Shown piece by piece: positions 17,068-25,069 of a DNA stretch of 64,000 nt. The DNA comes from Kordiimonadaceae bacterium (GTDB lineage Bacteria; Pseudomonadota; Alphaproteobacteria; Sphingomonadales; Kordiimonadaceae). The stretch covers positions 1,736,001 to 1,800,000 of the forward strand of contig JAEPQB010000001.1 in NCBI GenBank assembly GCA_017640725.1, in the 5' to 3' direction. The notes under the pieces were generated by a model. It made no database searches, was not told the origin of the DNA, and saw nothing but the letters and a program-made list of their open reading frames with translations. The position numbers and the translations under genes are program-made. Every line of letters begins with the position of its first letter. Position 1 is the first letter of the stretch.

Positions 17068-18459
17068 ATGTCACAAGATCTCGTGTGTATCTCTCCCATT
17101 GACGGTGTAGAAATTGCCCGCCGTGCCAGCCTGTCTGACGCTGCGCTGCAGACCAAAATTCAAAAAGCGAATGAAGCACAGATGGCCTGGCAACTTACGT
17201 CCATCGAGGAACGTGCAGGCTATTGTCTTAAGGCTGTTGATGCCATGCTCGCGATGACCGATCAAATTGTACCTGAACTCAGTCGATCCATGGGGCGTCC
17301 TGTTCGCTATGGGGCGGGGGAAATGAATGGGTTCAAAGAGCGGGCGCTATACATGATCGACGCCGCCAAAGAAGCCCTGGCACCTCACAGGCCAAAGCCT
17401 GTGGAAGGGTTTGATCGCTATATTAAGCGGGTGCCGCTGGGCACCGTGATGACGGTCGCACCGTGGAATTATCCCTATCTGACGACGGTGAATTCGGTGG
17501 TGCCAGCTTTGATGGCGGGCAATGCGGTGATGTTGAAGCCGGCTCAGCAAACTCTGCTGACCGGGGACCGTTTTCAGATGGCGTTTGACGCTGCGGGACT
17601 GCCTGAGGGCCTGTTTCAGACACTCGCGCTGACACATGATCAAACAGGCGAGCTGATAGGGTCCGGCGCGGTCGATATGGTTTGCTTTACTGGCTCCGTC
17701 AATGGCGGTGTTGCTATGGAGAATGCCGCCGCTGGGCAGTTCATCCCGGTAGGTTTGGAGCTGGGCGGCAAAGATGCTGCGTACGTCCGGGCCGACGCTG
17801 ACATTGCGATGAGCGTTGAAAACCTGGTTGATGGTGCCTTTTTCAATTCAGGGCAAAGTTGCTGCGGCATCGAGCGCATTTATGTGCATGAAAGCCAATA
17901 TGATGCATTCGTTCGCCGGTTTGTTGAGGGCACAAAAGCTTATGTGCTTGGTGACCCCATGGATGACGCCACCACTCTTGGCCCGATGATCAATGCGCAT
18001 TCCGCAGCGTTCGCGCGAAAACAAGTAGAGGATGCAATTGCTGCAGGGGCAGTTGCTCATGTCGATGCAGGCCATTTCCCGAAGGACGAAGTTGGCAGCC
18101 AATATATGGCGCCGCAGGTTCTAACAAACGTGGACCACTCAATGTCCGTCATGAAAGACGAAAGTTTTGCGCCCATTGTGGGCATCATGCCTGTCGCAAG
18201 CGATGACGAAGCAATCGCGTTGATGAACGACAGCGAGTTTGGCCTAACAGCCAGCATCTGGACACAAGACCAAACAGCTGCAGAGATGCTGGGTGACAAG
18301 CTGGAGGTAGGCACGGTGTTTATGAACCGATGCGATTATCTGGACCCTGCGCTCGCCTGGACAGGTGTTAAGAACACCGGTCGCGGATGCACGCTCTCGG
18401 CGCTCGGCTACGAGCAGCTCACGCGTCTGAAATCCTACCATCTTAAAGTATCACAATAG
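17068..18459 (+). CDS. NAD(P)-dependent aldehyde dehydrogenase
   Basis: 463 residues from ATG 17068; an open frame extends upstream to 16984 but overlaps the ligase gene and lacks ALDH homology there. Motifs are VAPWNYPYLTTVNSVVPALMAGN, read in two parts (VAPWNYPY, ALMAGNAVMLKPA), FTGSVNGG, the general-base Glu in LELGGKDAAYV, and the catalytic Cys in SGQSCCGIERIYVHE. The C-terminal end LEVGTVFMNRCDYLDPALAW matches the shorter ALDH subfamily. It starts 14 bases after the ligase stop and would oxidise the aldehyde made by the following alcohol dehydrogenase, giving a gamma-glutamyl amino acid if the pathway reading is right. Confidence 0.87.
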   Translation: MSQDLVCISPIDGVEIARRASLSDAALQTKIQKANEAQMAWQLTSIEERAGYCLKAVDAMLAMTDQIVPELSRSMGRPVRYGAGEMNGFKERALYMIDAAKEALAPHRPKPVEGFDRYIKRVPLGTVMTVAPWNYPYLTTVNSVVPALMAGNAVMLKPAQQTLLTGDRFQMAFDAAGLPEGLFQTLALTHDQTGELIGSGAVDMVCFTGSVNGGVAMENAAAGQFIPVGLELGGKDAAYVRADADIAMSVENLVDGAFFNSGQSCCGIERIYVHESQYDAFVRRFVEGTKAYVLGDPMDDATTLGPMINAHSAAFARKQVEDAIAAGAVAHVDAGHFPKDEVGSQYMAPQVLTNVDHSMSVMKDESFAPIVGIMPVASDDEAIALMNDSEFGLTASIWTQDQTAAEMLGDKLEVGTVFMNRCDYLDPALAWTGVKNTGRGCTLSALGYEQLTRLKSYHLKVSQ

Positions 18460-18469
18460 GACGAATTGA

Positions 18470-19630
18470 ATGGACCTGACCGGCACCTGGAACTATCCCA
18501 CCAGCTATCATTTTGGCGCTGGCCGCATCAAAAGCCTTCCAGAACAGGCTGCCGCGCTGGGTGTGAAACGTCCACTTGTGGTAACGGACCCTGGCTTGGC
18601 GGACCTCGATATCGTCAAAGATATTGTTGCCAACCTGATGTCTGCGGGACTTGGCGCAGGCGTGTTTTCAAACATCAAAGCCAATCCAACGGGCACGAAC
18701 GTGATGGATGGTGTCAGGGCCTTTAGGTCAGGTGAGCATGACGGAGCGATTGTGGTTGGCGGTGGCAGCGCCCTGGATGCCGGAAAAGCGATCGCGCTGC
18801 TGGCTGGCCAGTCGCTTGATATCTGGGAGGTCGTTGATGAAGGGGATAACTGGACGCGCGTTGACGTGAGCCTGATCCCGCCCATCATTGCTGTGCCAAC
18901 AACCGCCGGGACAGGCTCTGAAGTGGGCCGCGCGTCGGTCATTACCGATGAAAAGGCGCATGCCAAGAAAATTATCTTTCATCCCAAAATGCTGCCAGGA
19001 CTGGTGATAGCGGATCCTGAACTGACAGTCGGCCTGCCACCAGGATTGACAGCGGCCACAGGCATGGATGCTTTGTCCCACAATTTGGAAGCTTTTTGCG
19101 CACCGGGCTATCACCCGATGGCACGGGGAATTTCGATTGAAGGCATAAGGCTTATCAAACGGTGGTTGCCCAACGCTTTCGCAGACGGTCGCGATATCGA
19201 AGCGCGATCACACATGTTGGTGGCGTCTTCGATGGGGGCGACCGCATTCCAGCGCGGTCTTGGCGCCATGCATGCACTTGCGCATCCCCTTGGCGCTCTC
19301 TACGACGCGCACCATGGAACGCTGAACGCCATACTGATGCCCTATGTGCTACTCGCCAACAAAACAGCGATCGAGGACGACATCGCAGAGCTTACCCAGT
19401 CGCTGGGTTTCAAGAAGACGGGTTTCACACCGTTTCTTGATTGGGTTCTGGCGATACGAGAAGAGCTAAAGATGCCGCACACGCTTGGTGACATTGGGAT
19501 CGACGACACCCGCGCCCAGGAGATAGGCATAATGGCAGTCAACGACCCAACAGCGTCAACCAATCCGATTTTGCATGATGCGACAACTTATGCGGATATT
19601 CTGGAGCGCTGCGTTGCTGGCAAGCTTTGA
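18470..19630 (+). CDS. Iron-containing (group III) alcohol dehydrogenase
   Basis: 386 residues. The nucleotide-binding GGGSALDAGKAIAL motif is at about 100-113. The metal ligands are visible as Asp and His in GMDALSHNLEAF and two further His residues in MHALAHPLGALYDAHHG. PTTAGTGSEV is the conserved Fe-ADH loop. It should oxidise a primary alcohol (or reduce an aldehyde) with NAD. It is the last gene of the permease-ligase-ALDH-ADH operon, 10 bases after the ALDH. An alcohol oxidation step makes sense for ethanolamine or alaninol after gamma-glutamylation but not for putrescine, which is the main reason to favour an amino-alcohol substrate. Confidence 0.88.
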   Translation: MDLTGTWNYPTSYHFGAGRIKSLPEQAAALGVKRPLVVTDPGLADLDIVKDIVANLMSAGLGAGVFSNIKANPTGTNVMDGVRAFRSGEHDGAIVVGGGSALDAGKAIALLAGQSLDIWEVVDEGDNWTRVDVSLIPPIIAVPTTAGTGSEVGRASVITDEKAHAKKIIFHPKMLPGLVIADPELTVGLPPGLTAATGMDALSHNLEAFCAPGYHPMARGISIEGIRLIKRWLPNAFADGRDIEARSHMLVASSMGATAFQRGLGAMHALAHPLGALYDAHHGTLNAILMPYVLLANKTAIEDDIAELTQSLGFKKTGFTPFLDWVLAIREELKMPHTLGDIGIDDTRAQEIGIMAVNDPTASTNPILHDATTYADILERCVAGKL

Positions 19631-19804
19631 TGTAGGTTCGGCAGAATTGCGAGCGAACCACCTGCCATTTCTGACGAAACCTGCGGCTTTACTTGTATTT
19701 TAGACACCAATAGAACATGCCTAAATTTGGCCGCAACCCTCAAAAAAAGGGAGCATTTGCTTCCAGTTTTGCTACCATGAATTGAGAATGACTTAATTTA
19801 GCAC

Positions 19805-21616
19805 TTGGCATTGGGGGCGAAGTTGGTTTCAAGTCACTATGACGCATCTGCGTGTGGTCAGGTGCTGCACAAAGATGTGCTTATTCTAAAAATATTACGC
19901 GTGGCGGTTTGTCTCGTTCTGTTGACTGTGGCCCAACAAGTCAGTGCTGATCAGACACTGCTTTTGTCGGATACTCCAGAGCAAATAAAAGTTACTTCTT
20001 ATCTCGGTTTGCTCGAAGATGCAGAACACAAATATGCCAGCGAAAATATTACTGATCAGCAGTTTAACGATCTTTTTGCGCCGTTAGCTGACGGCACATC
20101 GAACTATGGATTCTCGGATTCTGCCTGGTGGGTGCGTCTTAAGCTCAAGAATGACGGCGACAGTGACGTCAGTGCGACCCTCAGGCTCGATTATCCGTTG
20201 CTGGACCATGTTGATGTGTGGGTGTTGTCAGCAGGTACGGTAAAAAACTCCTGGCAAACCGGCAATCGCCGCACATTTCTAACCCGGGCTGTTCCGCATC
20301 GGGATTTCCTGTTTCCGCTCACGTTATCTGAGCAGGAAGAGCAGACCGTCTATTTGAGGGTTAAAACCAACGGCCCCGTCAACATCGGCCTCACATTGTA
20401 TGGTGAACAGGCACTTCAGCTCACAACCCAACTTGAGTACCTTGTTCTAGGGGCTTACTTCGGCGGGTTTTTGTTGCTCGCATTATGCCTTTTGCTGCTC
20501 TACTTGATGGATCTGCAAACCGCGTTTCTGTACTATCTGGCCTATATTGTCAGCTATGCCGGATACATGCTGACCTTCAATGGATTAGCGTCTCAATACA
20601 TATGGCCCCATGCCCCTGAAATTGGTCAGATCGGTCGCCCGATACTTTTGACACTGGCCATTCTTTTTTTACTTCAATTTTCTCGGTCACTTTTGGGCAT
20701 TGGCAGCATTTCAAAAGTACTTTTCAGGTGTGTATCCGCGCTTCAGGGCATACTGGTGCTGATGCTGCTCGGCATTCCTTTGTTTGGCTATGGCTCACTT
20801 GTCATGCCATTTGCTGCGATTCTATTGATCGCCCTGGTTTTGGTTCTCGCCATGGGGGTAACTGCTCACCGGGCCGGTGAAGCAGCAGCAAAATACTATT
20901 TGCTAGCCTGGTCGGTATTTCTTGGTGGCTTGCTGATATATTTGCTGAAGGTGTTTGGATGGCTTCCCCATAATTTTGTTACGCATTATGGCTTCCAGAT
21001 TGGCTCATTCTTTGAGTTTATTTTCCTGTCCGGGGCGCTAGTTGTGCGTGTGCGGGAACTCAGGCAGCAGTCTCATGCAGATGGGCTAACGGGTCTCGCC
21101 AACCGCCGCTGTTTTGATGAACAGCTGACGGAAGAATTTTTGATGAGCGCTCGCCCAGAATCTGAATTGTCGTTGCTTGTGATCGATGTGGATCATTTCA
21201 AACTGTTCAACGACACCCATGGTCATACATTGGGTGACAAAGTGCTGAAGGAACTCGGCAAGCTGTTCAAAAAACAGATAAGGCGACCGGGTCAAGCCTT
21301 TCGCTATGGCGGTGAGGAGTTTGTCGTTTTATTGCCGCGTACGGGCCAGAAAGAAGCACTCATTCTTGCCGAACGCCTGAGGCAGTGCGCTCAATCCGAT
21401 TTGCCGTATGACAATGTAACCATCAGCGTTGGTGCGGTTAGTCTGCAACAGGGCGGTTTTGAGTGCGCTGACCAGTTTTTTGAGGCTGGTGACCGTGCGC
21501 TATACCGGGCCAAAAACGAGGGCAGAAACAGGGTCGCAATGCATTCTAGCACCCTTGGTCCAGCTGAAGAGATTTTGGAAAAGCAAAATCTGCGCCCAAG
21601 CTTGGAGAGTGGATAA
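19805..21616 (+). CDS. 7TM-DISM diguanylate cyclase (GGDEF)
   Basis: About 600 residues. The layout is a signal peptide (hydrophobic ILRVAVCLVLLTVAQQVSA), an extracytoplasmic DISMED2-like sensor domain (about 55-200, with FSDSAWWVRLKLKN), seven hydrophobic segments (about 205-410) and a C-terminal GGDEF domain. The domain begins DGLTGLANRRCFDE and carries an intact active-site GGEEF at residues 502-506 of this frame, so it should make c-di-GMP. The open frame begins with TTG 19805; the real start may be TTG 19823, GTG 19862 or GTG 19877, which all keep the signal peptide. The gene precedes the patatin gene by only 4 bases, an unusual partner for a diguanylate cyclase. Confidence 0.87.
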   Translation: MALGAKLVSSHYDASACGQVLHKDVLILKILRVAVCLVLLTVAQQVSADQTLLLSDTPEQIKVTSYLGLLEDAEHKYASENITDQQFNDLFAPLADGTSNYGFSDSAWWVRLKLKNDGDSDVSATLRLDYPLLDHVDVWVLSAGTVKNSWQTGNRRTFLTRAVPHRDFLFPLTLSEQEEQTVYLRVKTNGPVNIGLTLYGEQALQLTTQLEYLVLGAYFGGFLLLALCLLLLYLMDLQTAFLYYLAYIVSYAGYMLTFNGLASQYIWPHAPEIGQIGRPILLTLAILFLLQFSRSLLGIGSISKVLFRCVSALQGILVLMLLGIPLFGYGSLVMPFAAILLIALVLVLAMGVTAHRAGEAAAKYYLLAWSVFLGGLLIYLLKVFGWLPHNFVTHYGFQIGSFFEFIFLSGALVVRVRELRQQSHADGLTGLANRRCFDEQLTEEFLMSARPESELSLLVIDVDHFKLFNDTHGHTLGDKVLKELGKLFKKQIRRPGQAFRYGGEEFVVLLPRTGQKEALILAERLRQCAQSDLPYDNVTISVGAVSLQQGGFECADQFFEAGDRALYRAKNEGRNRVAMHSSTLGPAEEILEKQNLRPSLESG

Positions 21617-21620
21617 AGCA

Positions 21621-22517
21621 ATGCCAGACAAGCAGTATGAAAATCTGGTTTTTGAAGGCGGTGGTGTGCGAGGTGTTGCTTATGCTGGCGCGTTGAAGGT
21701 TTTGGAGGAACGAGACATCCTGCCCGGGATAAGCCGAGTGGCGGGGTCCTCCGCAGGCGCGTTTGTGGCCTTGCTTTTAAGCCTTGGATATTCTTCTGAC
21801 GAACTGTTAGAGGCGTTGCATTCCCTGCGGTTCAAGACCCTTGAAGACAAGCCAAACCCAGTTCGAATCGCTACTCACTATGGCCTCTATAAGGGCGAGG
21901 TTTTGTATAACTGGATAGCCGATCAAGTTACCAAAAAAGACCTATCATTGGGTGTGACGTTTGCAGAACTTGATAAATTGGGCGGGCGAAAACTCCATGT
22001 ATTTGCGACTGATTTGTCCGTACGAAATGTGAGAGAGTTTTCGGCTACAACGACACCGGACGCATCTGTGGTTGGTGCCGTGCGGGCCTCCATGTCGATC
22101 CCGTTAATGTATGCCGCGTGGCAGTTTCCAAATGGCATTCCAGACACGCACTATTATGTGGATGGGGGCACCGTGTATAATTATCCGATCAATGCTTTTG
22201 ATGATGTTGATGGTGCTTGCAAAAAAACACTGGGGTTTTGCTTCGAGAAATTGGCGGATAACGCTTCAGCCAATGTGCATGACATCTCCAATCTGTTTGA
22301 TTTTGCCAAAGGTCTGTTTTCAACCTTGCTGAGTGCACAAACCATCGATTTCGAGCAAAATCCGGAACAGCTTCTACGCAGTGTGAGGATCGATGACTTG
22401 GGCTTTAAGGCAACTGACCTTGAGCTTTCAGATCAGGCCTGTGAAAGCCTCTATCAGTCAGGTTATCTGGCAACGCGTCAATTCCTCGAGAAAAGGGCAG
22501 GAAATGCCAGTGCATGA
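21621..22517 (+). CDS. Patatin-like phospholipase
   Basis: 298 residues from ATG 21621; the longer open frame to 21429 overlaps the cyclase gene. The patatin signatures are complete: the glycine-rich oxyanion segment FEGGGVRGVAYAGAL, the nucleophile elbow GSSAG (Ser44), and the dyad aspartate in YYVDGGTVYNYPINAF (DGG motif). Patatins use a Ser-Asp dyad to release fatty acids from phospholipids or other acyl esters. There is no signal peptide, so it acts in the cytoplasm or at the inner membrane. It lies between the diguanylate cyclase (4 bases) and the P450 (78 bases). Released unsaturated fatty acids could feed the redox enzymes downstream, an inference from gene order. Confidence 0.9.
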   Translation: MPDKQYENLVFEGGGVRGVAYAGALKVLEERDILPGISRVAGSSAGAFVALLLSLGYSSDELLEALHSLRFKTLEDKPNPVRIATHYGLYKGEVLYNWIADQVTKKDLSLGVTFAELDKLGGRKLHVFATDLSVRNVREFSATTTPDASVVGAVRASMSIPLMYAAWQFPNGIPDTHYYVDGGTVYNYPINAFDDVDGACKKTLGFCFEKLADNASANVHDISNLFDFAKGLFSTLLSAQTIDFEQNPEQLLRSVRIDDLGFKATDLELSDQACESLYQSGYLATRQFLEKRAGNASA

Positions 22518-22595
22518 ATGCTTAAAATCTGGATTAAATCAACCTAAAATAGTAGTGTGCGCAAAAGACATTTGGGCACTCGAGGGGTACAGCAT

Positions 22596-23834
22596 ATGAA
22601 TTCGCCAACTGGTAACGGCCAAGAATCGAGCTCAGACTCCAGTCGACCCGGAGCCATCGCGCAATTCTTCATTACATTACTAGTTAGGCGCATAATTCCC
22701 TTTGTTTTTGGCATTTTGCGCCGAATAGCGCCTGTATTTCGCTTTCCCTTTACAAACACAGTGATCGTTACGAGCTTTGATTTGGTGCAGGAAGTGTTCC
22801 AGCGGCACAATGATTTTCCCGTGCCCTATCAACGTCAAGTTGATCATCTGGGATGGGAGCCCACCTTTTTGCTGGCGATGAAAGACACGCCCGATTATTG
22901 GCAAACGGTGGATCAGGTCAAAGCGCTTTGGCGCACGGAGGATCTGGATTTTGTCCGGCAAATTGCGCAGGAAGTCAGTGAGACAAAACTACGCGAGGGT
23001 GGTGGTCAACTGGATGCCATTCAAGACTTGATGGTGCCGGTAACTGAAGCTGTGATTGGCCGATATTATGGTGTTCCGATAGCTGAAGACGTAAGGCCGC
23101 AGTTTTTCAACAGTTGCATGCATGTAGCGGGGTTTTTGTTCGGGGCTCAAACAGACGCTCCTAAAGTCGTGGCGCGCGCGCAGAAAGCTATTGCGCTGGT
23201 TTGGCAGGTTATTGATAAAGCCATCGCCGAAGCTCGCAAAAACCCTTTACCAGATTCGACCGTTATCGGGCGTTGCCATGCCATGAATGTGACGGACGAT
23301 AAGCATTTGCGGTCCTATCTAATGGGTATGATCATGGGCTACCTGCCTACCAATACTTTGGCCAATGGTCATGCCCTTGATGTGATTTTGAGCAACCCCA
23401 ATGCTAACGCGATTGGCTGTGAAGCGGCGAAAAAGGGTGACCGTGATCTCGTGCTCAAAGTGGTTCATGAGGCACTTCGCATAAGTTATATTCTGCCAGG
23501 CCTGTGGCGCGAGCTTCCGGACGCCCAGAAACTGGGCATTGGCTCTGATAAAGAATATGAAATTGATAAAGGGCGCCTCGTCTATATCTCTGCCATGTCT
23601 GCCATGCTGGACAAAAGACGCGTCGATCAGCCCAAAAAGTTCGACCCTGAGCGCTCTCCAGATGTCTATATGATTTATGGATACCAGTTTCACTATTGCA
23701 TTGGGGCCGCCATTGCAGACGTGATGATGAAAGAGATTTTCACAGCATTGATGCGCCGTGGTCCAAAGCCGCTAGGCAAAATGAAGTACAACGGCAACTT
23801 CCCCTGGAATTACCATATCGCTTACAAAGATTGA
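22596..23834 (+). CDS. Divergent cytochrome P450
   Basis: 412 residues from ATG 22596, with GAGGGG about 8 bases upstream. The heme-thiolate loop is YGYQFHYCIGAA with Cys368, the K-helix ExxR is EALR in VVHEALRIS, and there is a membrane-like hydrophobic N-terminal stretch (about 22-45). Two features are odd. The I-helix reads GMIMGYLPTNTLANGH in place of the usual A-G-x-D/E-T, so the acid-alcohol pair for O2 activation is missing. The heme loop has Gln where a Gly is usual. Such changes occur in P450s that rearrange peroxides (CYP74 type) or use peroxide as oxidant. A DyP peroxidase and a patatin in the same operon fit lipid-peroxide chemistry. No ferredoxin gene is nearby. Confidence 0.82.
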   Translation: MNSPTGNGQESSSDSSRPGAIAQFFITLLVRRIIPFVFGILRRIAPVFRFPFTNTVIVTSFDLVQEVFQRHNDFPVPYQRQVDHLGWEPTFLLAMKDTPDYWQTVDQVKALWRTEDLDFVRQIAQEVSETKLREGGGQLDAIQDLMVPVTEAVIGRYYGVPIAEDVRPQFFNSCMHVAGFLFGAQTDAPKVVARAQKAIALVWQVIDKAIAEARKNPLPDSTVIGRCHAMNVTDDKHLRSYLMGMIMGYLPTNTLANGHALDVILSNPNANAIGCEAAKKGDRDLVLKVVHEALRISYILPGLWRELPDAQKLGIGSDKEYEIDKGRLVYISAMSAMLDKRRVDQPKKFDPERSPDVYMIYGYQFHYCIGAAIADVMMKEIFTALMRRGPKPLGKMKYNGNFPWNYHIAYKD

Positions 23835-23843
23835 GGAAATTCG

Positions 23844-24497
23844 ATGTCCCTGATTCCGATACATTTTGCAGGGAAGGCCAACCCCTTGACCGTGATCACT
23901 CCGGTTAAGCGTGGATGGCGGCGATGGCTTACCATCGCAATTTTGTTTGTGTTCAAACATTTGCCTCTTGGTGTGGTGAAACAGCTGGCCTTCATTCATT
24001 TTGCCCGGTGGATTCTGGTTCGTGGCGACAAGCTGCCTCGCCTTGACCCTAACCAACCAGAAGAAAACTGGCCCTATGATCTTTATGTGTTTACCACCAA
24101 TTTCAATGGATCATGGGATCAATACATTGATGCCTTTGGGCGGATAAAGTCCGTCAGCAAAGGGCTGAACATGCTGTGGTACACAAGCGCCGGTTTTCCC
24201 GGGCCTTGGCCGATGCGACTTTTCAAGCGCTACATCCACTATTTCGAGCAGCAACAGGAACTCTATTACAATGCATATCCAGGCGCGACCGTCAGGGACA
24301 TTGATGCCGCGCTGAAACTGAGCACCGCCTTCCAGGAATTTCTGGAACAAACAGAAAACGATATGGACGATGAGGAGTTTGCCCGCAGGCACCGCCAGTT
24401 TGTGAACGAAATTGCCCCGTTTCTGGGTCAAAGTGGCCAGCCAGCTGAGCAAACCGCCCATGCACACCGAAGCCTCCCGCAGGAGTTTCGACCATGA
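23844..24497 (+). CDS. Protein of unknown function, paralogue of next gene
   Basis: 217 residues, not recognised with certainty. The N-terminus holds a hydrophobic stretch (RRWLTIAILFVFKHLPLG, about 25-42) that may be a membrane anchor. The core LYVFTTNFNGSWDQYIDAF and GFPGPWPMRLFKRYIHYF is followed by YYNAYPGATVRDI and an MDDEEF segment. The same blocks appear in the same order in the next protein (LLFAVNIDGRIEDFLDCL, FFRRYIRQCFYGG, YAGFPAGVDEI, MDDAEL), so the two are paralogues. The N-F-x-G-x-W-D-x-Y pattern suggests a ferredoxin-like alpha/beta fold, a guess. The gene starts 9 bases after the P450 and overlaps the next by 4 bases. Confidence 0.8.
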   Translation: MSLIPIHFAGKANPLTVITPVKRGWRRWLTIAILFVFKHLPLGVVKQLAFIHFARWILVRGDKLPRLDPNQPEENWPYDLYVFTTNFNGSWDQYIDAFGRIKSVSKGLNMLWYTSAGFPGPWPMRLFKRYIHYFEQQQELYYNAYPGATVRDIDAALKLSTAFQEFLEQTENDMDDEEFARRHRQFVNEIAPFLGQSGQPAEQTAHAHRSLPQEFRP

Positions 24498-25069
24498 GGC
24501 AGCACAGTTTTGTAACAGCATTATCCCCGATTGAATATCAGGCCCACGACCCAGACAACCGAATATCGTCAATTCGGCAAACGCTTATTGACCATGAACA
24601 GGTGAACAGCCCCTTTGCAGATTGCCCGATGGTGCACATGTCGCGCCTTCAAATTATCGATCATTTGCCGCCGCCAATGGGGGATGTTTCGGGCGTGAAA
24701 CTAAAAACAAAATACTTGTTGTTTGCGGTTAATATTGATGGTCGCATCGAGGATTTTCTGGACTGCCTGTACCGAACAAATACGCAATTTGTTCATGATG
24801 TTTGGGGGCGCTGCATTGGGTACCCGGCTTACAAGGGTGCTGTATTTTTCAGGCGCTATATTCGCCAATGCTTTTACGGCGGATCCCTGGGCTATGCCGG
24901 GTTTCCTGCAGGTGTTGATGAGATTCTTCTCGCCTTGGCCCAGAAAACAGAGATAGCGGAATGGATCGCCACTCACCAAGGCATGGATGACGCCGAACTC
25001 AATGCTGCCTGGCGCCGTGACCGTGCAAGATATGCGAACCTCAGACCACCCAAGCCAGGAAGCTTTTAA
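24494..25069 (+). CDS. Protein of unknown function, paralogue of preceding gene
   Basis: 191 residues, no family recognised. It has no hydrophobic N-terminus, unlike its neighbour. Shared blocks are TKYLLFAVNIDGRIEDFLDCL, FRRYIRQCFYGG, GYAGFPAGVDEILLAL and GMDDAELNAAW. The N-terminal part (FVTALSPIEYQAHD... MVHMSRLQIIDHLPPPMGD) is distinct and includes a possible HMSRLQIID strand. It is translationally coupled on both sides (ATGA with the gene before, TAATG with the DyP gene after), which argues that the protein works with the peroxidase. It may form a heteromer with its paralogue. Confidence 0.8.
   Translation: MRQHSFVTALSPIEYQAHDPDNRISSIRQTLIDHEQVNSPFADCPMVHMSRLQIIDHLPPPMGDVSGVKLKTKYLLFAVNIDGRIEDFLDCLYRTNTQFVHDVWGRCIGYPAYKGAVFFRRYIRQCFYGGSLGYAGFPAGVDEILLALAQKTEIAEWIATHQGMDDAELNAAWRRDRARYANLRPPKPGSF

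Noticed and set aside
19631-19804. Possible terminator with GGTTCG/CGAACC arms after the Fe-ADH gene
   Set aside because: Only six paired bases with a 13-base loop and no U-run, so it was not annotated.
19805-22517. CBASS-like anti-phage defence reading of nucleotide cyclase plus patatin
   Set aside because: The cyclase is a GGDEF diguanylate cyclase with a 7TM sensor, not a CD-NTase, and no Cap2/Cap3 or other defence genes are present. The idea is kept only as an analogy for cyclic-dinucleotide control.
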